From Albugo candida (Eukaryota; Oomycota; Peronosporomycetes; Albuginales; Albuginaceae), in the NCBI GenBank assembly GCA_905220665.1, contig CAJNAR010000042.1, positions 1 to 64,000 of the forward strand: a DNA stretch of 64,000 bases, read 5' to 3'. Positions within the stretch are counted from its first letter, which is position 1, and every line of letters begins with the position of its first letter. The notes under the pieces are model-generated. The model ran no database searches and was not told the DNA's origin. It was given only the letters and a program-made list of their open reading frames with translations. Positions 1 to 11,590 of the stretch are shown here, one piece after another. The translations under genes and the position numbers were made by a program.

Positions 1-3000
1 AAAGATGAAAGTTTCGACCATCACGTGAAGCATATGGAAAACTCTTCAAAGCATTTTTTTCGCCCTCCGGATAGTTCTTGTCGTCGCGTGCCGATCGAAA
101 ATGTTACAAAAAAATGTGGTACCGTGACATCGAACCCGAGGGAGATTATTGACGAATTCAGAGATCATTGGGGTGGTGTCATGGGCTCTGTTTATAGCTC
201 CGAGACCGACTCATATGATCCAAGTGACAGAAAGCAAAAAAGTTACTCGATTCGATTCAAGTTTCACTTGCCTCAGCAGAGCAAGAACGTCTCTCCACTC
301 GGTTAAGTACGACCGAGATGGCGGAAGCGATCAAGCACATGCGGAGTAGTGCTTCTCCAGGTATGGATGGACTACCAGCTGCATTTTATCAGCTTGATCC
401 GAAAACGTTTGGCGAGTGTTTGAAGATCGTGTTCGAATTTCAGCTAGAAAGAGGAATTTTACTGCGATCACAACGTCACTCAGCAATCACACTTTTATAC
501 AAAAAAGGATCACGAGGTGATCCTGGCAACTATCGACCGATCGCACTACTTTGCGTCGATGTGAAAGTACTTTCAAAAGTGTTGGCGTATCGATTGCAAC
601 GTTTTTTGCCAAAATTGATCCATCAAGATCAAAAAGCATTTGTGCGAGGAAGGTCAATGCATCACCATATTCGACATCTGACCGACATACAAGACTTGGT
701 CACTCATCGTGGGGAGGAAGCTTATGCGACTTTTCTCGACTTTGAGAAAGCTTATGATCGAGTCAATTGGACGTACATGTTTCGCGTTTTGGAAAAAATG
801 GGCGTTGGAAAAAGTTTCATCGACTGGGTTCGTCTTTTGTACAATAACAACAAAGGCGCAGTTGATGATTAATGGAAATATCACACCGTCCATTACACCA
901 CAACGTGAAGTGAAACAAGGTGATCCTCTCTCAGCATTACTTTTTCTGATGACGATCGAACCTATGGAGAATTTACTTCGTCAAACATGAAGAACATGGC
1001 ATTTGAATTAATGGCAGACTGTCGCAACTGGATTATTTTTTGCGGACGATTCGAATTGCTTTCAGAGACACCAAATGGTGTTTTGACGCAACTCGAACTC
1101 GTCCAAGTCTATTGCGATGGATCGGGTGCGAAACTCAACTTGAGTAAATCATCCTTGCTCTCGTTGAATCGGACCAAGCCATGTCCACGTATTCCCAATT
1201 TGACCATAATGGGTCTGGAGGATTCGGTCAAGTATTTGGGTATTCCGTTCGGCCAGAAACCAACTCACTCGATGGTTTTTTCAACTCTCGACAAGCGTTT
1301 TTACGATGGGTTTGGTGTATGGTTTCGACGAGCAAGAACTGTTCGTGGTCGACTACTGGTTGCGCAGACGATGATTTTATCACGTTTGTGGCATTACACG
1401 ATGCACGTAGACATACCAGCAGCGACAATTCGACAATAACAATCGATGTTAAATCGCTTTGTGCTTGGTCGGAAACACAAAAAAGATTCAAAACATGTTC
1501 ACCTACTCAGCAAAGAGTTTTTATATCTTCGCCGACAAGATGGTGGACTACAAGTTCCTTTTTTGGTGGGACGACTAAAGCTACAACGTATTCAATTCCT
1601 TCAGCAGTTCGCATCCGATGCGTCAACAATTATTCCTGCGAATTGGACAACTGCTTCGACGGAATTATTACAACTTATTCAACCTCCCTTTGGACCACAC
1701 AAGCCGATGGATATATTCACCATCGCACCAAATCGACATGGAAAAATGGTTCAATGGGAGAGCATATCATCATGGTGGAAAAAAGCATTTGAAATGTGGC
1801 ATCAGATGAATTGGAGCATTTCAATATCAGATTTAAATGTTTCACAACGCCGTGAGTACTACATGGAACAGCCGATGTGGTTTCACTGCGACCAAAAATT
1901 ACATTACGAAGCTGCTACTCGGTCATCCGAGTACACAGAACGTTTGGTACAATCTTGGCATGGTGGATGAACCACATCGAACATTTCGAAAAACGTTCGC
2001 TACGCTTTTCAAGATTTGCAGTCTTCAAGACTTTTTTCGAGAAAGCGACAAATGGCCAACGAAGGAAGATTTCGTCGCCAACTATTTCAACAACGAAGAG
2101 CTGAACACATCGGATATGGCTGAAGAAAAGTTGCTGAGTCGACTTTACAATGAAGTCACTCAGATTCTCCAGCGTATTCACTTGACGATTGGTCTCATCA
2201 CTTGGATTACACCAACCACAAGTGGCAGAACATTTTATGTGGGACTAAAAAGCAAGGAAAGGAAACATTATTTTCCATCTATTCCACGATCACAACTCTC
2301 ACGAATCGTCTTGAAACCTCCCGAACCAACCAAGAGTCATCCGAAGTCGACACATTGGTCATCACGGGAGAGATCGGACGCGCTGGATTCCGAACGAATT
2401 CGAACTTTTATGGCTACATCACGGCATCTTCGAAAACGTGTGTTACCAATTTTCGAAGATTTACAGTTTCCTCTAGCCTTTCGGATGTTGCCAGTTCGAT
2501 CTCGATTCTGGTTCTTAAAGTATATTCAGCCCGACATTATATTGTGCACGCAGCCTTCGTGTGGGGCAGTGGAATCCGATCAACATCTCTATTTAGAGTG
2601 CGATCACACGGCACAGTTATGGAGGGAGTTACTTCCTAGTTGGGATCAGTTTTTCTCCTCTCGACCACGTTGGACGCATATTGCATGTGCAATCGTACCA
2701 GCACTACGGTCGGAGTGGAAAGAATATTTAGCAATTATATCAGATTTATGGCTTGCATTGCAAGCGGTGACACTGCACTTCGTCTGGACAGATCGGAATC
2801 GTCGTTTGTTCGATCAGCGATCAGCAACTCCGACAGTTCCAGCACTTTCCGTGATCTACACCACGTTTAGTGCGCACGTTCGGTACTTTCGAAGAAAGTG
2901 TTACGACCACGAGGAACGCATTCGGCTTGCAAAGGTTCTGGATCAACTCGCAACGCAAGGATCATTTGGTGGATTTTTCAACAGTCGAAGATCATTGCTG

Positions 3001-3030
3001 CGGCTCCGGCACAGGCGAGTGGAACGGTAA
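1..3030 (+). pseudogene. LINE ORF2 remnant: reverse transcriptase and zf-RVT region
   Basis: This is the C-terminal half of ORF2, in pieces in different frames. Bases 318-872 encode the reverse transcriptase core, with GNYRPIALL, a QKAFVRGR segment and FLDFEKAYDRV. The catalytic FADD is still readable near 1040. Bases 1837-3030 encode a C-terminal zinc-binding domain of the zf-RVT type (LCTQPSCGAVESDQHLYLEC). Frames break near 306, 870, 985 and 1440, where the minus-strand copy shows continuous protein similarity, so this copy cannot make an active enzyme. In the family, ORF2 copies element RNA into the genome by target-primed reverse transcription. Confidence 0.9.
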
Positions 3031-3104
3031 GTGCAACTCGGATCCTAGTCCAAGTTGTCTGGTTATACTCACCATAGTGTGGCGCACATCATTGCGCACA
3101 ACAC

Positions 3105-3215
3105 GGTACTTTGGATCATTTTACAACTCATGGTACGTTGGATCGTTTTACAACTGACGGTACTTTTGGACCCTTACACAGCACACGGTAGTTTTGGATC
3201 ATATTTTTCTCAACT
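3105..3215 (+). repeat. Degenerate tandem repeats in LINE 3' UTR
   Basis: About four imperfect units of 27-30 bp, each starting GGTA(C/G) followed by a TTGGATC-like core and ending near ACAACT, lie between the ORF2 stop and the 3' end of the element. The same repeats occur in the other copy at about 40572-40672, so they belong to the element. Confidence 0.75.
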
Positions 3216-3430
3216 TTTACAACTTTCAACATTTATCCGTTACACGATAGATACACTCTCGTACTGTAGCGGTGGACGCTACCGCACTGCAGTACTAGCA
3301 ACGAGGGACATATTATCATCTCTCACAGGTATTTCGCGAAAAGTTTTTATATGTATATATGTTATTTAAGATAGCCTAGGCAACTAGAAAAGTCAGTTAG
3401 TCTAATTCTAGTAATATAGACACCTTCAAC

Positions 3431-3635
3431 TGATAGATTAGAGACACGTGCCTTGTTAAGGCGTCTCAGATCTTGTGCACTTTGTGATGGCGAATCCCTG
3501 GATCGTTAGGGCCCTTGAACAGGGATTTTAAGCTCTTAAGCTTGTTGCCTCGTTGAGTCGAGTTCTGTTCAGAACTATATTGCTCGTCGAGCAGATATTC
3601 TTCTTCCTGCAAATAGCTATACTAGCTCCGCTACA
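3431..3635 (+). repeat. 3' part of a gypsy LTR next to LINE copy 1
   Basis: This 205-bp stretch is homologous to the reverse complement of 40139-40342, the outer part of the 3' LTR of the gypsy element. Identity is roughly 85%, with the first 56 bp nearly perfect. It ends ...CCGCTACA, the family's LTR terminus. It starts TGATAGATTAGAGA, the counterpart of the 14-bp duplication TGATCGATTAGAGA that flanks LINE copy 2. What follows (GAGAGAATTC) does not look like the family's primer-binding site, so this is a 3' or solo LTR. Sequence beyond it is unrelated to that flanking the other gypsy copy. Confidence 0.88.
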
Positions 3636-5923
3636 GAGAGAATTCTGGATGGCAAGTTTCTCGTCGGTTGAGGATCGAATCACCGCTAATAGATACGGAT
3701 TGGTACAGGGAAAGCGATGGTCATGCTTAGACATTGCAGCAACGCGGTATCGCATAATGTGATTGCGGTAGCTTGGGGTGGAAGCGTAGCATTCTTCTCT
3801 CTGATCATATGAACTTGATGAACTATCTTGCATCTAAATACGAGTAAATGGAATTTCGATTGAGAAAATGATGTTTTAGAACAACTTGAAATAGCCTGAG
3901 TTGGTGCAGACTTACATGGTATTTCCTAAAATTACAGTGTACAAATATTGATAAATACACCGCATTGAGTTCGGGGAGTCTCATGTAAATGTAAGAACTC
4001 ATTTCAGGCAAAGGCAATAGGGGCGATACCCATAACGACTGTCTTAGAAATCGGAGATAGGAAACTTATCTCCTCTTGCATATTTCGCACGCATAATGGG
4101 CCGACATGAGAAATGAGTATTTGAATATCAACCATGCATGCCGTGAAGCCACTAGATTTTGGTCAGGCAAAAATGCACAAGTGAATACACCGTGGTTGTT
4201 CTCATTTGTTATGATGAATGGCTGTACATTTAGCTCAGAAAAAAGCGAATAGAATGGTCAACCATTTTCTAATCGCAACTAGTTGTTGGGAATAAAAAAG
4301 TGGTACGTGATGAGCACCTTCGTGATACTTGACTTGGCAAGACCAGTAACATAGACGGAATGTAATAAAGCAAAATCGAATCGCTGAGTGTCGAAAAGAA
4401 GGCCGTAGGGTGCCACCAGTGGTCTGTATAATACTGGGAAATAAATTTATATCGTGAGGTAGAGAAGTAATCGGTGCTCTTATTCGCTTTCTCGGTGTTC
4501 ATCGAAAAGTATCATTTATTCCATTTCAAGTAGTTGTTTCTAGATGCGATAGTGCCTGCATACCGACAAGAACGTTAAATGATCTTTTAGGCATGTACCG
4601 ATATCAGAGTTAGATTTTGGTTGTGATAACGAATCATTTCTTACGCGTGAAAGAAGGGTGTATTCCTGAGAACAAAAAGATCACGGTAATACGGTAGTGA
4701 TTAGGTCTAAAAAGTGACATGTCATCTCTACATTAGTTGTAGAAGTGAAATGCAATTTTAGACGTATCAGTCTGTGGTTCATTTTACCATGTGACCGTAG
4801 AACTTCATCAACGAATCCATTTTTTCCGATCATGGCTCAACAAACTGAAAGAATCCGTGCGGTTGGAACACAAGCGATTGCCATCTCAAGATTACATTGT
4901 AACATTCGTAAGATTCTTATCAAGTGGTCGACTAAGCTTATGTAGCAACCTTGTTGCTATTATACAACCAAGAGTATGCTATTATGAACCTGACAATTTA
5001 CAAGCAAGCTGCTGTACCTCTATTGTGGAACGTTACTTTCGCAGCAATCTTTATCAAGCAGTCAGCTTGATCATTCAAACTTCATCTCAGCGCAGCATCG
5101 CGCATTTTAACTTCGGTAGCTACATTAGGCTCAGTTTTATAAAAGGATTGTCATATTCGTCTTGTTTTGCGTCGAAGAAACTCCTAAAAAAAATATGCTA
5201 ATAATACTCTCTATCAGCCTGCCTTATTTCCATGAGACGTTATAATGGTGAAGCGAATGCAAAATACAGAAAGTGACAGAATCTTTCCGGTTCTGTTGAA
5301 TTTCGCACTGTTTGTTTTATTGATGTGATATTTGTATCAAGATCTGTTTCATTAGCACTCACCTCAATAGCGAGTTGAGTTCCTCTTTGCTGGAAAAGGT
5401 GACTAATTTCACTTTTTTTTTTGCATTACGCATCACGTTTACTGCTGCCGTTAGGAATAGCTGACTATGATAGTCTTTGTATGTGAAGGCACAAAAAATT
5501 AGTCTTCAAATGTCTTACAAACGTGTTTGATACAACGCCATCCCTTACGCATACATCGTGAACAACCGATTTGTTGAAAGCATGCTTCGAGAAAGTGGTG
5601 ATATGCACTCTCATTCCTTCATCGCTGAGATGCTGTCTACTTCAAATCTGAACACTCTCTTCGATAGACTCGAGAGGACAATTATCAAACCTTGCTATAC
5701 GTATAGCCTGAATGAACCATTAATTGGATATTCTTCCCTTTTGTGGCGAATCAATGTTCTTGTTTTGGTGGATATTACAAACGTGAAAACGGCCATGAGG
5801 TACCTAGAACTCAGGTAGAAAACCTAGTTTCTTGAACGAAGAAAATGTCGCGGTTACGAATTCTATCAGTGGAATAATTCTTTTGAATAGCCGCAGAAGC
5901 ATGGTTTTTTCAGTGTTCTTGGC
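3636..5923. other. 2.3 kb without a recognisable gene
   Basis: Only short open frames occur here, for example 4791-5201 (+) and 5558-5818 (+). None shows a motif, splice-site pattern or family resemblance that I recognise. The stretch separates two retrotransposon clusters and is probably old decayed repeat sequence. Confidence 0.5.
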
Positions 5924-6162
5924 TGTACCTACTGACTACTAGGCTTGTCGCTTTACAAAGAGGAATAATAAGCTATTTGGTTGGTGCCAAATACTGAAGT
6001 GAGTATATTATCCTTTATTCCCTACTAGAACTCTCTCTTCAAGTAGTCTTACCGGAAATGTAACGTCTCTGTCCCTGTAATACCATCCACGCAGTGATTA
6101 GGTCGCTAGAATATATACTCCCTGTGTCCCGATCTCAGCCAATATACATCGCTTCTCAACTA
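5924..6162 (-). repeat. 3' LTR of copia element B
   Basis: On the minus strand it begins TAGTTGAGAAGCG and ends GTAGGTACA. It aligns along its whole 239 bp with 14344-14582, with about 35% difference in parts, so the insertion is old. Confidence 0.75.
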
Positions 6163-6239
6163 TCCTCCTTCACGGAGTCGCACGTACGTAACATTGATTC
6201 AGATAGATCTGCATCGACGCGGAAATTTCCAGTCGATTG

Positions 6240-6790
6240 TGGGTTCACTACTATGGCTAACTCAATGTACGCTTCAGGAGAGCGCTCTTGCGGTGCACCG
6301 AGCAAGTCGCCGATTACATGTAATTACAACAAGCGCCTGGTAGCTGGCTTGGCGAATTGCAAAGTACCTAAAGAAACCGAGGAACTTGAACTTCGACTTA
6401 AGAAAAAAGTAAGTGCAGCAATCGCTACGGGTAACCTTACAATACAAGAAAACCTGACGCTGGTTTTGCTGGTGGTCAAGTCAATCGAAAATGTATAAGC
6501 GGCGGCATATATTTTGCGTTGATGGCAAATTGTGTGATGGACTTGCCAAGAGTAGAACGCCGTAGCACAACCCACCATGGAAGCAAAGTTCGCATCGGCA
6601 GCACACGCGCAAGAAGACTTATTACGGTTACTTGAGGTATTTACTGAATTGGATTTCAAGGTATTATTTCCGATGATTATGGAGATGGATGGATAAAAGC
6701 GGCAATTCGTCAATTGGAAAAGGGAGAAAGCTATACCCGTGCAAAGCATATTGACATCAAGCTGACATTTATTTAGGATAATGACAAAAA
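6240..6790 (+). pseudogene. Inverted copia RNase H segment
   Basis: The plus strand reads as the end of a copia reverse transcriptase and its RNase H: KETEELELRLKKKVSAAIAT, then NRKCISGG, TTMEAKF and AKHIDIKL, the usual order of the STMEAEF and AKHIDVRLKF motifs. Frames are interrupted near 6350, 6480, 6570 and 6700. It sits between the minus-strand RT end (6773) and the 3' LTR of the same element, just where its RNase H belongs, but on the other strand. The simplest reading is a local inversion; insertion of a fragment from another copia element is the alternative. Confidence 0.7.
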
Positions 6791-7330
6791 GTGTGTCTTG
6801 AAATCTCTACATCCCATCCAAAGTGATGCCGGCTGACCTGCTAACAAAGCATTAAGCGCGTTAGGACGCAGTGGGTCTACATCGTGCAAACTGGTGCCAT
6901 AATCAAGTTTAATAGGGGTGGTCACAAAATGTGCATCATAGAGCTTAAAATTCAATAGGCATCTCCTAGATAATCGATTCTTGGTCAAGTTCGTATCCAT
7001 CGTGAATCGAATGAGAACTTCTTTTTCCCAGAAACCTTTTCACAACTACAAGGTCATTGATATACAACTTTGCTGAAAGATTAGACGCTTCTTCAACTCG
7101 CTTCTTTCATATTTCCATCACTAGTAAATCATCGACGTATACTCTCGAGACAGTTTGACCCTTCATCTTAAGCTTTGTGGTAAGGACATGTATCCGTTAC
7201 AAATTGCACAAACCCGATTACAACATCTCTGTGTGCAATTGTTTTGCTTAAAGCCGCTCAGCCTGATTGACCCCATTAAGACAGCCCTTAAGCTGAAGTA
7301 TCACCTCTTCAACTTGTTGCATATCAAGTC
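6773..7330 (-). pseudogene. Copia reverse transcriptase, C-terminal part
   Basis: Read on the minus strand, this gives LQLKGCLNGVNQAERL, then VYVDDLLVM with the catalytic YVDD, then KRFLGKR, and after a frame change TPIKLDYGTSLHDVDPLRPN and LWMGCRDF. These are the ordered motifs of copia RT (SLYGLKQAGRLW, YVDDLLV, FLGMR, TP...D, GSLLW). It continues the RT begun at 11590-11222 after the nested insertion. Several stops make it non-functional. Confidence 0.82.
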
Positions 7331-7708
7331 TGTTAAGCGCACAATCATACCCTGCGAAACATATAAAAATGGATGTGACAATTGCCAGAGACGTTTTCAC
7401 TATTGGCACAGACAAAATACTTTCGATTGGCTAATTTTTGTGTAATGTAAAATGATTGGTCGATATGGTTGATAGATATATTACTACCGCTGCAACGTAA
7501 ACTATACAATATCTTACACGAATCCAATGTTCCACATTTTACCGCTTTCCTGCCTAACACGCAGCAACGTTCAACGACTTGCGCAATAATAACGGTTTCC
7601 GGGCAAAAAATGGATACATAATACACGGACGAATCTGATGGCAACGTTCAGTAAAAATTGCTGCAGTTAACAACCGGACTTGTGGAGTTGAAAATATACT
7701 CGAAAAGC

Positions 7709-8035
7709 CATGGAGAAGGCATTGAATGCATTCGCCACATAAGACTGTGAGATAGCGACAAAAGCATTCTACAAGCAGCGTAACGGGCACTATACAGTTC
7801 ATTACAAATGCGACCGAGGAAGGTCTTACCGCAATCGGATTGGTATAACGAAAGAAACGAGAGCCCAAAAGACCTCGGCAGTACTCGCTACTTGTCCATT
7901 CCACTTAAAAGCCATACAGGCTGATCTGTAGTGGACTTTTCGCGTGGTTGAACAGGATTCTAATCGCATGCTATCCACCTCCAGAAGCGCCCATATTGTC
8001 CACCTCAGACTCGAGTCAGAAAAAGAAACGACAAA
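7709..8035 (+). pseudogene. MULE transposase, FAR1-type zinc finger domain
   Basis: The translation contains HYTVHYKCDRGRSYRNRIG followed by KTSAVLATCPFHLKAIQADL and a WTFRVVEQDSNR segment. This is the C...CPF...W...V.(D/N)HN layout of WRKY-GCM1/FAR1 DNA-binding domains at the N-terminus of oomycete MULE transposases. The usual HNH end has decayed to DSNR, and there is a stop before WTF. Confidence 0.7.
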
Positions 8036-8509
8036 AAGTTGGACTGTATGATGCTGGATTCCCAACGAGAAAGAAGCATTCCAAATCGACAAGCCACAGC
8101 ATAACACGAAAAAAGAAATTTTTTGTTTTCGAGGCACTGAACGTTATAGGAAATTGATCTACACACAATCAGATGTGTGGTCCGAGTCGAGGATAAAGTG
8201 AGTGCACTCTCCGCTCATTATCAACACGATCATGTTTACAACGAAACAAATCATAGTAGATATTTTTCCCTAAGAACAAAGTGTACAACGTCCGCCAAGC
8301 CGCAATTTTTAAAACTTTATAGTCGTACACCAATAGATGCCCTTGTTTTATAGGCTACAGAAACTATACGTTACTTTTATTCAACCGACACCACAAAAAA
8401 TAGGAGAAATAGAGATACCCAGCCAGATTACATTGTGTTTTCGACACCAAACCATTTGTGAAATATAAAGAGACGGTGTTTAAGCACTGAGATTGCACCA
8501 GGTAAGATT

Positions 8510-9440
8510 TAAAACGGGAAAATAACTGCCCAAACAGGGTTTCACCCAGTCAAGCATTTTGACAGTAATACAGAACTGGCGTAAAATGGGTACGGCGGGG
8601 AGTCCCTAGTCGAGAGGAAGACCACCAATGCTCTCAGAAAGGAAACTTAGGTCTATTGGGCACACTGGATGTTGGACCAGCGGGACCCAAAATCAGAAAT
8701 CGCAAAACAATGTGAATATTTTGGCATCGCTAGGCAAAATCTGTAGCGCCATCCATGGAATGGGCATCAAAAGCTGAATTGCCTCCAAGAAGCCTTTTTT
8801 GACGGATAAGCAAAGCTCAAATGATTGAGGTTTGCTCGGAAATAAATAAATTGGACAGTCGAGGACTGGAAAAAGATCATTTGGACCGACGAGTACACCT
8901 GAGACTTTGGCAAGAATTGTTGCCAGGTTGTTGTGTGGCGTCACGTCGAAAAAAAGTTCGTTCGTTTTTGAGTTTTTGGCGCCAACATTATAGGCATGAA
9001 CGGTCGTCGATGATGATCTGGGGTGCTCTCGCTGGTAAGATGATTCTGCGGATGGTAAGGCAACATCGGACTGCCACCAAATACGTCAGACTAATCTATG
9101 ATGCTGCATTTGGACCATGGATGGACGACCAGGATGACAAGAAAGACCTAATATTTATGATGGATAATGGACTAGTCCACAGTACTAGCGCACCAAAGAC
9201 CTGGCGTGAAAAGCGGTCGCTAGCATACTTTGAATGGCCTGCTCAGTGTCATGATCTTTACACCATCAAAAACCTGTGGAAGAATCTTGACGATGCCGTC
9301 CAAAACCGCGACGGGCCAAAAATATCGAAGAATTGGCTACCATAGTTCTGATTAATATCCCAAGCTATCTCTCAAAATACTCCGATGCCTAGTAGAGTTA
9401 ATGTCAAGGTGAATCGCTGCTGTCTGCTGCCAAGGGTGAA
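8510..9440 (+). mobile_element. Tc1/mariner transposon remnant inside the MULE
   Basis: Translated pieces follow the Tc1 order: GRPPMLSERKLRSIG (helix-turn-helix region), KKPFLTDKQ, WKKIIWTDEYT with the first catalytic Asp, SSMMIWGALAG, MDNGLVHSTSA with the second Asp, FEWPAQCHDLYTIKNLW, and IPSYLSKYSDAMPSRV near the C-terminus. The third acidic residue of the DDE triad, expected at the family's NPIEN motif, is replaced (TIKN). That change and the frame breaks make it inactive. It lies between the FAR1 domain and the core of the surrounding MULE, so it inserted after the MULE. Ends are approximate; I found no inverted repeats. Confidence 0.78.
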
Positions 9441-9779
9441 TCAACTGGCTGGTGAATCCTCCCCAATGCCACGCACAATTTTGACGAACACTCCAGTTTC
9501 TGGATACCTGCATAGAAATACCCCTGCAACGATTTTGAATAGACTTCATTGCCAGCCTCGAGCATTGAAAAATTGATTCTTTGTCAATGCTGAGGGGCTA
9601 ATTTAACCCTTACATGAAAAATAACGTGGTGGGATACTAGAGAAATTTCGCAAATTCCAATTGATGTTGAAACAATGAAGAGCGATGATAACGGAAAATT
9701 TTCCCACGCGTAGTTTGTTCATCCAAGATCGTGAGAGATGGCTCGGAGTCACGATGATATTTTTCAGGTGGATGCCACA

Positions 9780-11085
9780 TGAACGCCAAATATTATGAAT
9801 TAATCCACCATAATAAAAAATATAACGAGTATGATAACGATCATATAAATGGTTAAGCTTCCGTTGTTGCATCTCGTTGGGCGCTCGTCAACGTATAAAA
9901 AATTTCATCGCATTTGTTCTTATGGGAAAGGAGAGTCAGTTCTCATACTCCTCACCAATAAGCTTCTTTCGATCGATCGGGATGATCCTCCGCCGAAGGA
10001 ATTGTTTTGTCGTTGATCGCGAGCTGGTGCTAATTCCAGAAAAATAAAAACACTTCCCACCTTTACAAATTCTTTCATTGTATGTCATATTGAAAGAAAC
10101 ACAGTGCATAAATACTAAGCATCGATTTCAAAAGGAGAAGGATACATAGCCTTCATGAAGGAAGGTAGCAGTAAATTATGCAACACCAGAAGGCTCCTTT
10201 GATTAACTATGAACGCTATGGAAGCTTTGCGAATTGCGTGAAGACAGTGCAATCATCATATACATTGTCGAAACTTGGAATATCTACAAGGAAATTTTTC
10301 CGCAGCTTGAACTACCGCATAACGAACTGGCATTTCGTTCATACTGCAACCTCTCGCGGTGGAAGTTATCACCACATGGTTAAGCAATATATACCAACCA
10401 GCATGTGCAACCATATTTCATGCCGCGAGAAATATTCCTAGCTATTGATAATAATCCTACAGACGATGTGGCCGACAGCGTCAACAAATGAATATGCAAC
10501 TATGCACAGCCAACACCTCAAAGAATGATTTTTCAAGTTATCAATTTTGATATCTCTCATTATGCACTAAAAGAAATCTATGAACATCTGTTACGTTCCA
10601 CCAGCCACAAAGAAGCGACGAAGAAGTATGATCTGGAGTATTTCGCACCGTCTCGGGTCTTCCCTGCAAGCAAAAATTACATCACTACCTTCGTCGAAAA
10701 CGAAACTAGCAAATGAGCGACATTGATCCGCGTCGGCACTTGCCTAAGCCTCAGCGACTAAGGAATCTTCGGTTGCTGCTCGTCAAAATTTTCGCGAGTT
10801 TACTTGATCGAATGGTCGCCATGTTTGAGACCTTGCCAGACCATGAGCAGGCTACGACAATCGGCGAACTTCACACAGTTTCGCATCAAATTCCAATAAC
10901 TTTGCAAGAGTCAGTAATTGTGCTCCGCAGAGGGAGGCCACGCCCACAAGATGGATCGCCGCGATGCAATTTATCTGTGTTTGCATATCTGGAACTCAAC
11001 AAAAGCACCAAAATAATGATTTATGCAGAGCTTCTCGTAAAGAAGGGCACCGCTCGAACTTCATACGTCCAAGTACCACTTTGAT
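9780..11085 (+). pseudogene. MULE transposase core and C-terminus
   Basis: Readable segments in changing frames are KLPLLHLVGRSSTYKKFH, FVVDRELVLIP (catalytic Asp region), ISHYALKEIYEHL, and RRGRPRPQDGSPRCNLSVFA, followed by a degraded knuckle ending GHRSN. These match the order of MULE transposases: (RL)PLLHIVG, (T/V)DRE.ALI, then a GRPR...S.R.PS.FE tail. The DNA-binding N-terminus is upstream beyond the Tc1 insertion. Stops between blocks show that it is a pseudogene. Confidence 0.68.
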
Positions 11086-11221
11086 GGATTTGGACTATCC
11101 AAACACGTTCCTGCATCTCACTCTCCACAATGTTTTGAATCTATGGTACCTTTTTCATAAAAGAAATGGAGAGGCAAGTAAAGCCAATCTCTCAGCCAAT
11201 CATATTACTTTTTCATGAATA

Positions 11222-11590
11222 GATCAATCAGAGCTATATTGTTTCTGACAACAGTGAATACGTGTGTGACAATTGTCGCACCATATAGATATTGTTGATA
11301 TCAGACTCCGTCGGTGCCTTGGCGTATGCATTTGACACATAGCCATGTCTCGGTAGCACGCCTCGATACTACAATAATGCCACGATAATTTTGCCGTTGT
11401 CATGTCCATGACAACGGCAAATGTCATCATCGATTTTTCTCCATATGACTGCTCATTACCGCACACTACCGTTCGTGACTTGTAGCGTTTAATGTCACAA
11501 CCCGCATTTGTTTTCGTCTGAAATACCCATTACATTGAAGAGCGCATATGTTCAGTTCGTTTAACGAGTTTCCACGTTTCCTTCGCGATC
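11222..11590 (-). pseudogene. Copia reverse transcriptase, N-terminal part
   Basis: The minus strand reads TWKLVKRTEH, WVFQTKTNAGCDIKRYKSR, VVCGNEQSYG and FAVVMDMTTAKLS, then in another frame DVPNAYAKAPTESD in degraded form. These are the opening copia RT motifs (NTWELV, KWVFK.K.D..G.I.R.KARLVA.G, TFA.V). The similarity stops near 11222, where the nested MULE region begins, and resumes at about 7330. Confidence 0.82.

Larger units (their letters stand above)
1..3430 (+). mobile_element. LINE (non-LTR retrotransposon) copy 1, 3' half
   Basis: This is the 3' part of a non-LTR retrotransposon; it enters from beyond the left edge of the window. It matches the full-length minus-strand copy at 40343-47467, with about 4-5% nucleotide difference by eye. 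It holds the C-terminal half of ORF2 and a 3' UTR of about 400 bp. The 3' end is precise: the terminal sequence ...CACCTTCAAC stops at 3430, the same last base as in the other copy, and there is no poly(A) tail. The next base begins LTR sequence of the gypsy family found at 40139-53978. The 5' end and the upstream target duplication lie outside the window. Confidence 0.93.
7640..11120 (+). mobile_element. Mutator-like element (MULE) nested in copia B
   Basis: Transposase pieces in order on the plus strand: a FAR1-type DNA-binding domain (7709-8035), a MULE core (about 9780-10440) and a C-terminal GRPR/knuckle tail (10525-11120). The element separates the two halves of the copia RT and is interrupted by a Tc1 remnant at about 8510-9440. 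The ends are approximate: I could not define convincing terminal inverted repeats or a 9-bp target duplication. Many frame breaks show that it is dead. Confidence 0.68.

Noticed and set aside
4791..5201. 136-codon plus-strand frame, considered as a host gene
   Set aside because: No motif, no splice pattern and no repeat elsewhere; similar lengths arise by chance at this base composition. Left as unassigned.
6324..6749. 141-codon minus-strand frame
   Set aside because: It is antisense to the clear copia RNase H similarity on the plus strand.
7420..11220. Short GATTGGCT-type similarity near both ends of the nested MULE as terminal inverted repeats
   Set aside because: Only 7-10 bp of AT-rich match with no matching target duplication; could be chance.
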